Of a stretch of 64,000 bases of DNA, positions 1 to 9,870 are shown in pieces; positions within the stretch are counted from its first letter, which is position 1; each line of letters opens with the position of its first letter. The notes beneath the pieces are model-generated. The model made no database searches. It had not been told where the DNA came from and saw only the letters and a list, made by a program, of their open reading frames with translations. Made by a program: the position numbers and the translations under genes. The stretch comes from Moraxella sp. VT-16-12 (GTDB taxonomy: Bacteria; Pseudomonadota; Gammaproteobacteria; Pseudomonadales; Moraxellaceae), in the NCBI RefSeq assembly GCF_002224245.2, contig NZ_NKHK02000004.1, forward strand, positions 62,001 through 126,000. Direction: 5' to 3'.

Positions 1-346
1 TGTCCACATAACCTTCGCCCACGATAGGGTTGGCCATTTGGGTGATTTGATAGCCTTTGGGCAAATCTGGATAAAAATAGTTTTTGCGGTCAAAGGTGTT
101 GTACATGCCCAGTTTGGCATTGACCCCCATACCAAATTTTAAGGCACGCTCTATCACGCCTTCATTTAACACAGGCAACGCCCCCGGAAAGCCCAAATCC
201 ACGATGGTGGCTTGGGTGTTTGGCGCTGCACCAAAGGCGGTGGGGGCGTTTGAAAAAATTTTGCTGTCGGTGTTTAATTGGCAATGAATCTCAATGCCGA
301 TGACAACTTCGTAACCATCAATAAGGGGGGCTTGGGGGGTGGTCAT
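1..346 (-). CDS. gatB: Asp/Glu-tRNA amidotransferase subunit B (5' part)
   Basis: The first 115 codons of GatB, cut off by the window edge. GatB is the tRNA-binding and kinase subunit of GatCAB, which converts Glu-tRNA(Gln) and Asp-tRNA(Asn) to the amidated forms. The N-terminus carries the family signature [10 protein letters not shown], followed by a stretch with [14 protein letters not shown] at 346-344. It lies about 180 bases downstream of the beta-lactamase gene on the same strand, so gatB is separated from gatA by inserted material. The 347-527 gap is AT-rich and I see no clear promoter in it. Confidence 0.95.
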   Translation of the reverse strand, partial: MTTPQAPLIDGYEVVIGIEIHCQLNTDSKIFSNAPTAFGAAPNTQATIVDLGFPGALPVLNEGVIERALKFGMGVNAKLGMYNTFDRKNYFYPDLPKGYQITQMANPIVGEGYVD

Positions 347-527
347 AACTTTTTCCTATAATTACCTATAATGAGTTGTTGAATAATAACCTAAATGCGT
401 CAGCAAATAAATCGCTAAATATGAGATGTAAAAACATATCACCGATGGTGTACTGATGGCGAATTTAATCATAAAACGATATTTTTGCCAAATTGATATA
501 ATATCAGTAAAGCATTGGTAATAAAAA

Positions 528-1454
528 TCATAAAAAAGGATAAATCTCTTGTCCAATATTTGCTATGGCAATGCTTTTTTGTGTTTTAAAATCATAAGAA
601 TTGCCATCATTAGGTTGGGTGATGAATAAACTGATAAAATAGGGCTTATTTTGCGCATTCCAAATCACCGCAACGATGTTTTTTGATTCGCTGCCTGTGC
701 CTGTTTTATCACCAATACGCCAGTTTTTTGGCAGATGTTTTCTTAATAAATCATCGGCAACTTTATCATTAATCAGCCAAGTTAGTAGTTGATTTTTGCT
801 TTGATTGGATAAAATATCTTTTGTGATGATATCTTTTAGGCTTTGGGCATAAGAATTTGGTTTGGCAGTATTGTAAGTTTCGCCATAATGAGCATGATTT
901 AAAAGTGGCTCATTATGTGATAATACCACATCTGCTCCAATGTCTTTTAAAAACTGATTAAATGCCATCAAACCACCAAGATGATTTAATAAAATATTGG
1001 CGGCGGCATTGTCACTTAATGTGGTTGTTGCTTCACACAACTCACTGATTGTGATGGGTTTTTTCTCATTAAAAAACGTTTGACAGACGGGAGAATATTC
1101 TATTAAATCGCTTTTTTTAATTAAAATGGATTGTGTTAAGTCCAATTTGCCTTTATCCACCAAAAATAATACATGAGCGACAATAAAGGCTTTAATGGTG
1201 CTATTGACAGGAAAATAATCCTCTTTGCGATAACTGTTTATTTGACCGTCATCATTAATAATGGCCATGCCAATTTTAGCATTTAATCGTTTTTCCCACC
1301 GTGGTAGTATTTCATTGAGTTTATTTTGTAAGGGGCTGATGTGGGCTGATGAAGTCTGTTGGGTCATGTCCGCACGACACCCAGACAATAAACCGCCAGA
1401 AAAAATCACCGGTAAGGTAAATAGCGTACCTTTTAAAAAATGACGGCGCTGCAT
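528..1454 (-). CDS. bro: BRO-type class A beta-lactamase, Tat lipoprotein
   Basis: A 308-residue serine beta-lactamase that hydrolyses penicillins by acylation and deacylation. All class A motifs are visible: STIK (nucleophile Ser85, Lys88), SDN at 147-149, ExxLN with Glu182, and KTG at 250-252. The N-terminus combines a twin-arginine motif (RRHFLK) with a lipobox (LLSGC, Cys26), so it should be exported folded and anchored as a lipoprotein, as described for BRO of M. catarrhalis. ATG 1454 is preceded by a strong AAGGAG. The sequence strongly resembles BRO as I remember it; the exact variant cannot be named without alignment. It sits between gatA and gatB in the same orientation and is AT-richer than they are, which fits the acquired origin proposed for bro. 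Confidence 0.95.
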   Translation of the reverse strand: MQRRHFLKGTLFTLPVIFSGGLLSGCRADMTQQTSSAHISPLQNKLNEILPRWEKRLNAKIGMAIINDDGQINSYRKEDYFPVNSTIKAFIVAHVLFLVDKGKLDLTQSILIKKSDLIEYSPVCQTFFNEKKPITISELCEATTTLSDNAAANILLNHLGGLMAFNQFLKDIGADVVLSHNEPLLNHAHYGETYNTAKPNSYAQSLKDIITKDILSNQSKNQLLTWLINDKVADDLLRKHLPKNWRIGDKTGTGSESKNIVAVIWNAQNKPYFISLFITQPNDGNSYDFKTQKSIAIANIGQEIYPFL

Positions 1455-1595
1455 AAATACTCCTTAATATAGAAAATTAAATCTTAGGCTTTTACTCAGT
1501 TTATCGTCAAGTATCGCATCTGATGATAAAACTATATAAATTTACACCGTTAATATTTAGCAAGTTGGATATTGAGTAATTTTTCATACTTTAAT

Positions 1596-1730
1596 TTATT
1601 TAATGGTGGTTTTCAAATACTTACAAAGCCACAGCCTATTATTAGGATTATTAATAATGGCTTTATCATTTAGTTTGTGATTATTTTGTGGTGTCTATAA
1701 TAAAATGTGTGTATCAAGCAAATAGTTCAT
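1596..1730 (-). pseudogene. Decayed PIN-domain (VapC-like) toxin
   Basis: The ATG at 1730-1728 overlaps the stop of the preceding antitoxin-like frame (ATGA). Reading from it gives MNYLLDTHILL and then TAG at 1697-1695. MNYLLDTHxLLW is the classic N-terminus of PIN-domain toxins, with the first catalytic Asp in DTH, so the TAG most simply replaces the Trp codon TGG. The same frame stays open for 32 further codons, with PIN-like content (a KLNDKA segment and an NNPNN segment), then ends at TAA 1598-1596. The rest of the domain, including its later acidic residues, is missing. The sequence and the coupling to the upstream frame are directly visible; toxin ancestry is inferred from the N-terminal signature. 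No functional protein is expected. Confidence 0.7.
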
Positions 1731-1975
1731 ACATCAAAGTCCGTAATTTCAATGTCATCAAAATCATCAGGAACTTTGATGTTTGGCAAAGCACCTAAGC
1801 GATAAGGTCTGTCCGTTGCGACTCTATCGGCATTTGTTTCTTGTTTGGCGTGTTTTGGTGAATAGGCGAGCATTTCAAAAAAACGAATGCCAAATTCTTG
1901 AATGTCATCTTTGCCATACTTTTGCATTAGGTTGTGATAAAGTGTATCATTAATTTCAAGTACAAATTACTGCAT
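1727..1975 (-). pseudogene. Antitoxin-like gene with stop at codon 3
   Basis: An ATG at 1975-1973 follows a GGGAGC ribosome site with 6-base spacing, 12 bases after gatA, but codon 3 is TAA (1969-1967). The frame then continues unbroken for 80 codons to TGA at 1729-1727. A CAA to TAA change would explain it. Translation could restart only at ATG 1927, giving 66 residues without a visible ribosome site. The C-terminal part (KVPDDFDD) resembles the acidic, flexible tails of type II antitoxins, and the frame is coupled by ATGA to the PIN-like remnant. It is most likely the antitoxin half of a dead pair; a conserved stand-alone protein started at 1927 is the alternative. I do not recognise the DNA-binding family. 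Confidence 0.6.
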
Positions 1976-1987
1976 GACGATGCTCCC

Positions 1988-3475
1988 TTATTCTTGTTTG
2001 GCAATCGGCGATAATGCTTGATGAAATGCCGTATTTGCCTGATAAATATGCGCCGTTTGTAACAGCTCACTTTCTGCCCAATGTTTACCAATCAGCTGCA
2101 ATCCCACAGACAGCCCATGCGCTTGACCCACAGGGTGCGACAGTGCAGGCAGCCCCGCCAAATTGACACCAATGGTATATAAATCAAGCAGATAAATGCT
2201 GGCTGGGTCTAGGCTTTCGCCAAGTTTATAAGCGGGCGTGGGGGCGGTGGGGCTGGCGATGATGTCGCATTTTTCAAAGGCCTTTTTAAAGTCTTCCACA
2301 ATCAAACGGCGCACCTTTTGGGCTTTGGTATAATAAGCGTCAAAATATCCGGCTGACAGAGCATATGTCCCCATGATGATACGACGCTGTACTTCTGCGC
2401 CAAAGCCTTCAGAGCGACTACGAGTGTATAAGTCCATAAGGTCGCTAGGATTTTCACAGCGATAGCCAAAGCGCACACCATCATAGCGAGACAGGTTAGA
2501 GCTGGCTTCGGCAGGAGCAAGTAGATAATAAGTGGCAAGGGTGATGGCAGGGTCGGTGATGTCCACCTCTACAATGCTTGCCCCCAGCTCTTCGTATTTG
2601 GCAAGGGCTTGGCGAATGGATTTTTCTACTTCGCCATCAAGTCCTGCCCCAAAATACGCCTTTGCCACCCCAATTTTTTTGCCAGCCAAGGGTTTGCTAC
2701 TTGTGGTGTCAGTTGCCAAAATGTCAGCAACCAGCGTGTCAGTAGGGCGGTTGATACTGGTGGCATCTTTGTTATCATAGCCTGCCATTGGGTCAAGCAA
2801 ATAAGCACAGTCCAAGGCGGATTTACCAAAAGTGCCTGCTTGGTCTAGGCTTGACGCATAAGCAATCATGCCGTAGCGAGACACACGCCCATAGGTGGGT
2901 TTAATGCCAGTGATGCCACAAAAGCTCGCTGGCTGACGGATTGAGCCGCCAGTGTCCGAGCCTGTCGCCACAGGCACAAAACCACTTGCCACAGCCGCTG
3001 CCGAGCCACCTGACGACCCACCCGGCACACGTTCTAAGTCCCAAGGGTTATGCACTGCCCCAAAGTGTGAGCTTTCATTGTCCGAGCCCATGGCAAACTC
3101 ATCCATGTTAAGTTTGCCAATGCTGACAAAGCCAGAGTTGGCGATATTTTCTACCACCGTGGCATCATAAGGCGAGACAAAGTTATAGAGCATTTTTGAG
3201 CCAGCCGTGGTCAAAACCCCTTTGGTGCAAAGGTTGTCTTTATGAGCCATTGGCACGCCAAGTAGGGGGCGAGTGTCGCCATCGGCACGCAGTTTGTCGG
3301 CAGTTTCGGCGTGTTTTAGGGCATTGTCAAAATCTTTGGTGATAAAGCTGTTGATTTGACCGTCTAAGCTGTCAATGCGACCTGCAAAATGCTTTACCAA
3401 GTCAGTGCTAGAAAATGCTTTATTTGCCAAACCTTTGACCAGTTCAGATACAGATAAATGATGTAATTGTGTCAT
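1988..3475 (-). CDS. gatA: Glu-tRNA(Gln)/Asp-tRNA(Asn) amidotransferase subunit A
   Basis: A 495-residue amidase-signature enzyme, the glutaminase subunit of GatCAB that liberates ammonia for transamidation. The Ser-cisSer-Lys triad is visible: Lys79 in PMAHKDN, the GGSSGGS loop (Ser154) and nucleophile Ser178 in [11 protein letters not shown]. Length is normal for the family. It lies downstream of gatC on the same strand, with a 202-codon exported protein between them. In a genome using GatCAB the nearby tRNA-Gln at 40596 would be one of its substrates if GlnRS is absent, which cannot be judged from this window. Confidence 0.97.
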   Translation of the reverse strand: MTQLHHLSVSELVKGLANKAFSSTDLVKHFAGRIDSLDGQINSFITKDFDNALKHAETADKLRADGDTRPLLGVPMAHKDNLCTKGVLTTAGSKMLYNFVSPYDATVVENIANSGFVSIGKLNMDEFAMGSDNESSHFGAVHNPWDLERVPGGSSGGSAAAVASGFVPVATGSDTGGSIRQPASFCGITGIKPTYGRVSRYGMIAYASSLDQAGTFGKSALDCAYLLDPMAGYDNKDATSINRPTDTLVADILATDTTSSKPLAGKKIGVAKAYFGAGLDGEVEKSIRQALAKYEELGASIVEVDITDPAITLATYYLLAPAEASSNLSRYDGVRFGYRCENPSDLMDLYTRSRSEGFGAEVQRRIIMGTYALSAGYFDAYYTKAQKVRRLIVEDFKKAFEKCDIIASPTAPTPAYKLGESLDPASIYLLDLYTIGVNLAGLPALSHPVGQAHGLSVGLQLIGKHWAESELLQTAHIYQANTAFHQALSPIAKQE

Positions 3476-3514
3476 AAAATGCCTTTAATAATCAAAAAAT
3501 CACAAATTTTAATG

Positions 3515-4123
3515 TTAAATCGTCCATTCGTCAGTGATGATGGCGACCAAATAAGGACGACCTTGGTAGGTTTCAAACACCAAACGCAAACACCGCCAGT
3601 CCATGCAGTCATATTGCTTGCTGCCTGCATAATAAAACTCAACAAAGTCTTGGGTGGGGTAAACTTCCCTAAGGTTATTTAGGCTGTTGCCAGTCCCATA
3701 AAATTCGTTCACACCCACTTTGCTGGGGTTGGACAGATTGTCTCTGACCACCCAGTCGCTTAAATAGCTTGGCAGGGGTGTGATGAGTGGCTCGCCAATG
3801 CCATCTTTGTCGCCCCACGTAAATTTGATTTTGGATTGTTTTAAATATTTATCAAAATTTTTTCGGCTAAATACCTTGTCTTTTTTGACATTAACATAGG
3901 CATACATACTAAAACGCACACCTTTTTTGGGGTGAATGTGTGGTGTGATTTTGGCGTATTGCTGGCTTTGAAGGGCGTCTTTGATGATGTGAGCTGTTTG
4001 AACAAAGTTTGGTATTTGCTCGCTTTGGCTACTGCTAGGCTTTGCAATGGCAGGCACAGCCAAGCCACTTGTCAGGCTAAGAGCAAGCAAAGCTCTACAA
4101 ATAACGTTTTTTAAGCTGGTCAT
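3515..4123 (-). CDS. Exported protein of unknown function
   Basis: 202 residues beginning with a typical signal peptide: hydrophobic core ALLALSLTSGLAVPAIA with AIA/K cleavage near residue 28. The mature part is polar and rich in Tyr, Lys and Asp. It ends with a pair of cysteines (YDCMDWRCLRL) that could form a disulfide in the periplasm. The start codon overlaps the gatC stop (TAATG), so it is translationally coupled to gatC and probably co-transcribed with gatCA. I do not recognise the family. Nothing in the sequence suggests a role in tRNA amidation; it looks like an accessory insertion between gatC and gatA. Confidence 0.8.
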   Translation of the reverse strand: MTSLKNVICRALLALSLTSGLAVPAIAKPSSSQSEQIPNFVQTAHIIKDALQSQQYAKITPHIHPKKGVRFSMYAYVNVKKDKVFSRKNFDKYLKQSKIKFTWGDKDGIGEPLITPLPSYLSDWVVRDNLSNPSKVGVNEFYGTGNSLNNLREVYPTQDFVEFYYAGSKQYDCMDWRCLRLVFETYQGRPYLVAIITDEWTI

Positions 4124-4410
4124 TATTCAATCACCTGTGGTACCAGATACAGCCCATCTTGGGCGTGTGGGGCAACCGCTTGAAATGCGTCTCGGTCAAT
4201 GGCAGGATTGGGTACATCGGCACGCAAAGGCTGACAGGCTTCATGGATGTTTGCTAAGGGCTTAATGTCATCGGTGTCAACGCCATCCAACACGTCCATC
4301 ATCGCTAGGATTTTGTCCAGACTTTGAGCATAGGCTTGGGCGGTCGTCTCATCAATCGCTAGACGTGATAGGTTGGCACACGTTTGTACATCGTTGGTGG
4401 TGATGGTCAT
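4123..4410 (-). CDS. gatC: Amidotransferase subunit C
   Basis: 95 residues, the usual size for GatC, the small subunit that wraps around GatA and stabilises the GatAB complex. The N-terminal helix with CANLSRLAID and the C-terminal GLYLVPQVIE match the family pattern (xxAxLARLxLxE ... YFxVPKVIE). It is the first gene of the minus-strand gat operon. The stop overlaps the next start. An AAAATTTTAGGAGCT stretch gives a good ribosome site about 6 bases before ATG 4410. Confidence 0.95.
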   Translation of the reverse strand: MTITTNDVQTCANLSRLAIDETTAQAYAQSLDKILAMMDVLDGVDTDDIKPLANIHEACQPLRADVPNPAIDRDAFQAVAPHAQDGLYLVPQVIE

Positions 4411-4549
4411 AAAAAGCTCCTAAAATTTTATGGCTCATTCTACCACATTTCTGATGGCTTTTAAAATTAGGCAAGTGAACAAGCGTATATTTACGGTATT
4501 GATAAGAATTTGTAATTTTTGGTAAGCAGTTATGGATTGATTTGTTACA

Positions 4550-4578
4550 ATTTTAGCCTTTGAAAAATTTTCTTGCAA
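4550..4578 (-). promoter_or_regulatory. Probable gatC operon promoter
   Basis: On the minus strand, TTGCAA (4578-4573), 17 bases, then TAAAAT (4555-4550), about 140 bases upstream of gatC. It lies in the 345-base divergent gap to mreB (4411-4755). The rest of that gap is AT-rich. On the plus strand it holds TATAAT at 4629-4634 without a well-spaced -35, and TTGACA copies at 4592 and 4688 without a good -10, so the mreB start point is unresolved. Confidence 0.45.
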
Positions 4579-4737
4579 AATCATGATTTTTTTGACAAAA
4601 CTTAATGATTTTTTGGACACAAATCAGGTATAATTTACCACCGTTTTTAACGTTTTTGGTCATGATGTTTTCATTTTATCCTAATTATTGACAAAATGCA
4701 GACAAAGTGATGACACATTTTATTTCTTTTTGTATGA

Positions 4738-5787
<1,050 letters not shown>

Positions 5788-5805
5788 TGATTACCACTTA
5801 ACCCA

Positions 5806-5836
5806 AAAATAGCGGTGTTCAACGCACCGCTTTTTG
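5806..5836 (+). terminator. Intrinsic terminator after mreB
   Basis: Stem AGCGGTG (5811-5817) and CACCGCT (5825-5831) with a 7-base loop, followed by TTTT and preceded by an A-run, so it may work in both directions. It would separate mreB from mreCD, allowing more MreB than MreC/MreD. Confidence 0.75.
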
Positions 5837-5891
5837 TGTCTTTTTATTGAGTGTGCTAGCATAGTACATCACATTTAGGTATTCTTGGCTT

Positions 5892-6752
5892 ATGTTGCCC
5901 AGTATTTTTTCTCAAAAGCCACTTTTTGCTCGCATGACCATCGGATTTTTGGTGGTGGCACTGATTTTGATGTTGCTTGATAGCAAAAATCCCCAGTGGT
6001 TTTCCCCTTTGCGTAGTGCCAGCCATGCTTCCATGCAGCCTATCTACCAAATAGCGGTAGGGCCATCTTATGCGATGACTTATGCCGAAGGTCAGCTTTA
6101 TACAAAAGAAGCCCTACGCCGTGAAAACATTCGCTTGCAAACTGAGCTGTTACAGGCTCGTGCCAAACTTCAAGTTCAAGACCATCTGATTGCCCAAAAC
6201 GCCCGTTTGCATGGCATTTTAACCACCACTTTATCTAATACCCACCATCTGCAATTAGCTCAGGTGATTGGCACTGACAGTAACCCATTAAAACAAGTGG
6301 TGATACTTAATAAAGGCAAAAATCATGGCGTGCAGATAGGTCAGACGGTGATTGATGAAAATGGCATTTTGGGTCAAATCATCAACACTTACCAAGACAC
6401 CAGCCGTCTTTTGCTCATCACAGATGAACAGCAGTCAGTGGCGGTGGTGGTGGCTCGTACAGGTCAGCGAGCGATGGTGTCAGGTGTTGGCATGCCTGAC
6501 AGTTTAAGTTTGGACTATATCTTTAAAACAGCCGATGTTAAAGTGGGCGATGAGCTGATTTCATCAGGGCTTGGTGAGCGTATTCCTGCTGGCTACAAAG
6601 TGGGCACAGTATCTGACATAGATACCACGCATACGGATAATTTTGCTGACATTAAAGTCAAGCCATCAGCAGATTTTTTGCGTAGTAATTATGTGTTGAT
6701 ATTGCAACCAAAAGAGTCATCAGTCGCCCAAGCCAAACATCAGCCATCATGA
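5892..6752 (+). CDS. mreC: Rod-shape determining protein MreC
   Basis: 286 residues. One membrane segment near the N-terminus (about residues 15-31, GFLVVALILMLLD) is followed by a coiled coil (about 65-100, ENIRLQTELLQARAKLQ) and the periplasmic beta-barrel domain with VIGTDSNPLKQVVILNKGKNHGV. MreC is the periplasmic scaffold that activates the PBP2-RodA synthase. The start at ATG 5892 has no strong ribosome site. The stop overlaps mreD by 4 bases (ATGA), indicating coupled translation. Confidence 0.95.
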   Translation: MLPSIFSQKPLFARMTIGFLVVALILMLLDSKNPQWFSPLRSASHASMQPIYQIAVGPSYAMTYAEGQLYTKEALRRENIRLQTELLQARAKLQVQDHLIAQNARLHGILTTTLSNTHHLQLAQVIGTDSNPLKQVVILNKGKNHGVQIGQTVIDENGILGQIINTYQDTSRLLLITDEQQSVAVVVARTGQRAMVSGVGMPDSLSLDYIFKTADVKVGDELISSGLGERIPAGYKVGTVSDIDTTHTDNFADIKVKPSADFLRSNYVLILQPKESSVAQAKHQPS

Positions 6753-7237
6753 AATCCAAAGTCTTTTTAATCACAGGCATGATAGCCAGTTTTGTGATAG
6801 CATCTGCCTTAAATGTTTATCCTTTAACACCCATGTTTGCCAGTATTCGCCCCATGTTTTTGGTGATGGTGCTGATTTTTTGGGTGATATATCGCTCTAC
6901 TTTATTGTCAGTATGGGCGGTGTTTTTGGTGGGCTTAGTCTCGGATTTGTTGTTTGGGACGCATTTGGGACATCAGGCGTTTTGTGCCACACTCATGGCA
7001 TTTATTCTAAGAGCCATGCTGATTTATGCCAAAGAGCTGACCTTGGTACAAGCATGGATAATTGCGGTGGTGGGATTGCTTGTGTACCAAGGCACATTGT
7101 GGTTTTTGCAAGCATTGGCACATCATAATTTTTTGTGGACGGGCATGGGGTCGCTCATCAGTAGTATGGCGTTATTTCCATTGTTGTGGTTGCCTTTATA
7201 TTGGATAAATAGCCAAGTCAAAGAGCGAGCCTACTGA
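6749..7237 (+). CDS. mreD: Rod-shape determining protein MreD
   Basis: 162-residue integral membrane protein with about five hydrophobic segments and the family motif FVGLVSDLLFGTHLG at mid-length. It belongs to the inner-membrane part of the elongasome with MreC and RodA. It overlaps mreC at its start and the maf start at its stop (TGATG), so mreC-mreD-maf form a tightly coupled unit. Confidence 0.93.
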   Translation: MKSKVFLITGMIASFVIASALNVYPLTPMFASIRPMFLVMVLIFWVIYRSTLLSVWAVFLVGLVSDLLFGTHLGHQAFCATLMAFILRAMLIYAKELTLVQAWIIAVVGLLVYQGTLWFLQALAHHNFLWTGMGSLISSMALFPLLWLPLYWINSQVKERAY

Positions 7238-7821
7238 TGAAAGTGATTCTTGCATCCACATCACCACGTCGTCAAGAACTGCTGGCACGGATTGTTGATG
7301 ATTTTACTGTTTGCCCTGCTGATATTGACGAAAGTGTTCAGCAAGATGAGTCTGCTCATAATTATGTCATGCGTATGGCAACCGATAAAGCACAGAAGAT
7401 TGCCCAAGCTTTTCACATCACAGATGGCGTGGTTATTGGGGCAGACACCATTGGGGTGCTTGATGATGATATTTTGACCAAACCCACCGACAAAGCTCAT
7501 GCCTTTGCGATGTGGGACAAGTTATCTCATCGCACACATCATATTTGGACAGCGGTATGTGTTGTGATGGTCAAAGATGGCAAAATTCATCACCAAAAAA
7601 CCATCAAAGTTAGTACAGACGTAACTTTTATTCAGCTGACTGACCATCAAAAACAGCAATATTGGCAAACAGGTGAGCCGACCGATAAAGCAGGGGCGTA
7701 TGCCATTCAAGGCGGAGCGATGGCGTGGGTGCGTGCGATTAATGGCAGTTATACCAACGTCATAGGATTGCCACTTGCTGAGATGGCTGAATTATTAGAC
7801 GAATGCTTGATGTTGTTTTAG
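7237..7821 (+). CDS. maf: Maf/YhdE-type nucleotide pyrophosphatase
   Basis: 194 residues of the Maf family, which hydrolyses dTTP, UTP and modified pyrimidine triphosphates to monophosphates (house-cleaning). Substrate-binding ASTSPRRQELL at the N-terminus, catalytic GADTIGV near residue 70, and the KAGAYAIQGG segment near 150 are diagnostic. Its position after mreD and before rng is the classic gammaproteobacterial order. Subgroup (YhdE rather than YceF) is inferred from that position. Confidence 0.93.
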   Translation: MKVILASTSPRRQELLARIVDDFTVCPADIDESVQQDESAHNYVMRMATDKAQKIAQAFHITDGVVIGADTIGVLDDDILTKPTDKAHAFAMWDKLSHRTHHIWTAVCVVMVKDGKIHHQKTIKVSTDVTFIQLTDHQKQQYWQTGEPTDKAGAYAIQGGAMAWVRAINGSYTNVIGLPLAEMAELLDECLMLF

Positions 7822-7828
7822 GTGTTGT

Positions 7829-9220
7829 ATGCCAAAACAGCTCATTGTCAGTCATATTTGTTACCCCCAAGTTGCCATACTTGATGATGGCAGACTTTGC
7901 CGATTGTTATCAGACAAGCCATCAGCACAAACAGGCGATATTTATCTAGCAAAAGTGGTGCGTCTTTTACCATCTTTAATGATGGCGTTTTTGGACATTG
8001 GCGAGCCAAAAAACGCTGTCTTGACACTCACCAAAGACAGCCAGATTCGTCAAGGTCAATACATCATGGTTATGATTGGTCGTCCTGCTTATGCTCAAAA
8101 AGGGGCAACTGCTACGACCGCCATCAGTTTATCATCGCCTTATGTGGTTTATAAACCTGATGATGTGGGGGTGCGTATCTCTCATAAAATCCCCAAAAAT
8201 ATTGCCCAGCACATCAAACACGCCATCACCGCCACGATGAAAGATGAGCATTTACAAGGCGGTATCATCATTCGCACATCTGCTCAAACCGTTGATATTG
8301 CCACAATTTTAGAGCATATCGGTAAACTATATCAAACAGGGCAACACATTAAAAACCATGCCCATAAAAAGCCTTGTCGCTTGTATCGTGTGCCATTGCC
8401 ATTGTCTGTATTTGTTCATGATGCAGACAGCAAAAAGATTGATGAGATTTTAATTGACGATAAGACATTGTATGACGAGTGGTGTGATTTTGTGGGGCAG
8501 TTTTTGCCACATCTGACGGATAAAATTAAATACCGCACGCCCAGCTTGTTTGATGGTCATGATATTTATGCACAGCTACGCCAAGCTTTATCACCCTATG
8601 TGCCTTTGCCGTCTGGGGCGACTTTGGTCATTGATGAATGTGAAGCGATGACGGTTGTTGATGTAAATACAGGTTCTTTGGTCAATTCATCAAAAAATCT
8701 GATATATCAGGCAAATTTAGAAGCCAGTCAAGCGATTGCTTTTGAGTTAAAATTAAGACAAATCGCTGGGTTGGTGGTGATTGATTTTATAGACATGAAA
8801 AATACGCAGCACCAACAAGCCGTCTATGATAACCTAAAAAAGCATTTGGCAGATGACCCCGCTAAAATTCGTTTATTACCCTTGAATGAGTTTGGATTGG
8901 TTCAGCTAAGCCGTGAACGCACTTCATTAAGATTGTCTGATATGTATGCTGAGCCTTGTTCTGCCTGTCAAGGTGATGGCATCACAACCCAAAAGGCAAG
9001 TGTACTGGCAATCATTGCACAATTGACCACTTTTACCCATCAACATTTATCTTCCAAAGATGAGATTGTGCTCAGGGTGTCCAATAATATTGCTAAAATA
9101 CTACTAAATAGTATGGATTTTGTAAAAATACAAACGGCATTACATGAGCAATTATCCCTAAAAATCATCAATACTTATTGTGATGATAAATATGATATTT
9201 TGTTTCATACAATCAAATAA
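7829..9220 (+). CDS. rng: Ribonuclease G
   Basis: 463 residues, slightly shorter than E. coli RNase G. It carries the S1-like N-terminal domain, the catalytic aspartates in VVDVNTGSLVNS and VIDFIDMKN, and the zinc-link CSAC motif late in the protein (EPCSACQGDGI). It processes the 5' end of 16S rRNA and cleaves 5'-monophosphorylated mRNAs. It lacks the long C-terminal scaffold of RNase E. Last gene of the mre cluster; its stop lies 13 bases before the S10 promoter. Confidence 0.94.
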   Translation: MPKQLIVSHICYPQVAILDDGRLCRLLSDKPSAQTGDIYLAKVVRLLPSLMMAFLDIGEPKNAVLTLTKDSQIRQGQYIMVMIGRPAYAQKGATATTAISLSSPYVVYKPDDVGVRISHKIPKNIAQHIKHAITATMKDEHLQGGIIIRTSAQTVDIATILEHIGKLYQTGQHIKNHAHKKPCRLYRVPLPLSVFVHDADSKKIDEILIDDKTLYDEWCDFVGQFLPHLTDKIKYRTPSLFDGHDIYAQLRQALSPYVPLPSGATLVIDECEAMTVVDVNTGSLVNSSKNLIYQANLEASQAIAFELKLRQIAGLVVIDFIDMKNTQHQQAVYDNLKKHLADDPAKIRLLPLNEFGLVQLSRERTSLRLSDMYAEPCSACQGDGITTQKASVLAIIAQLTTFTHQHLSSKDEIVLRVSNNIAKILLNSMDFVKIQTALHEQLSLKIINTYCDDKYDILFHTIK

Positions 9221-9233
9221 GTCCATAAACTTC

Positions 9234-9261
9234 TTGCATTTATGTGTTTTTTGTGTATAAT
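9234..9261 (+). promoter_or_regulatory. S10 operon promoter
   Basis: TTGCAT (9234-9239), 16 bases, TATAAT (9256-9261), just after rng and about 250 bases upstream of rpsJ. The same TTGCA-type -35 recurs at the spc and rplF promoters. Confidence 0.7.
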
Positions 9262-9510
9262 AGGCACACATTTATGTTTAGCGTTGCCTTTTTGTGTATA
9301 TCACACAATTTTCCAGCATTTTGGTATTTGCAACGCCACAGCCGAAGCATCGTTTTTGGCATGATGATTTTAACTCTGTTGTTATCTTTTGGGATAATTT
9401 TAACAGGGTATGTTATTTTGTCTAAAAAATGCTGGCAACTTATAACAGATGACTGACATCTTTTTAGATGGAAGTTAAAAAGAACTTAAATTTAGTAGGA
9501 GCTAGTTGGC
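9262..9510 (+). promoter_or_regulatory. Structured S10 mRNA leader
   Basis: A leader of about 240 bases without a credible gene but with several perfect pairings: GCGTTGC 9281-9287 with GCAACGC 9330-9336; TTGTGT 9292-9297 with ACACAA 9303-9308; and CCAGCATTTT 9313-9322 with AAAATGCTGG 9426-9435. The third pairing starts inside the loop of the first, so the two are either alternative folds or a pseudoknot. In E. coli the S10 leader is bound by L4 for feedback control; the same role here is inference. The ribosome site of rpsJ is TAGGAGCT, ending about 10 bases before the ATG. Confidence 0.5.
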
Positions 9511-9822
9511 ATGGCTAACCAGAGAATCCGTATCCGACTCAAATCATTTGACCATCGTCTGATTGACCAGTCGGCACAAGAGATTGTTGATACGGCAAAG
9601 CGTACAGGAGCTCAAGTTTGTGGACCTGTTCCCTTGCCGACTCGTATTGAGCGGTTCAACGTATTGACATCACCACACGTCAATAAAGATGCTCGTGACC
9701 AGTATGAAATTCGCACTCACAAACGCATGATTGACATTGTGCAACCTACTGACAAAACAGTAGATGCATTGATGAAATTAGATTTGGCGGCTGGTGTGGA
9801 TGTTCAAATCGCCTTAGGCTAA
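9511..9822 (+). CDS. rpsJ: Ribosomal protein uS10 (NusE)
   Basis: 103 residues, standard length. [16 protein letters not shown] and THKRMIDI are diagnostic. It is a head protein of the 30S subunit and, as NusE, pairs with NusB in rRNA transcription antitermination; NusA is encoded at 42740. First gene of the S10 operon, preceded by a long structured leader. Confidence 0.98.
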   Translation: MANQRIRIRLKSFDHRLIDQSAQEIVDTAKRTGAQVCGPVPLPTRIERFNVLTSPHVNKDARDQYEIRTHKRMIDIVQPTDKTVDALMKLDLAAGVDVQIALG

Positions 9823-9870
9823 TTGAACGACTGGTTTAATATAAACGATTAAAGAAGTAAGAGGTCTAAA

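Noticed and set aside
4592-4634. mreB promoter from TTGACA at 4592 and TATAAT at 4629
   Set aside because: Spacing is about 31 bases, far too long; the alternative TTGGAC at 4613 is only 10 bases away.
9244-9456. 70-codon open frame between rng and rpsJ
   Set aside because: It starts upstream of the predicted transcription start, has no ribosome site, and lies across the S10 leader pairings; no recognisable protein features.
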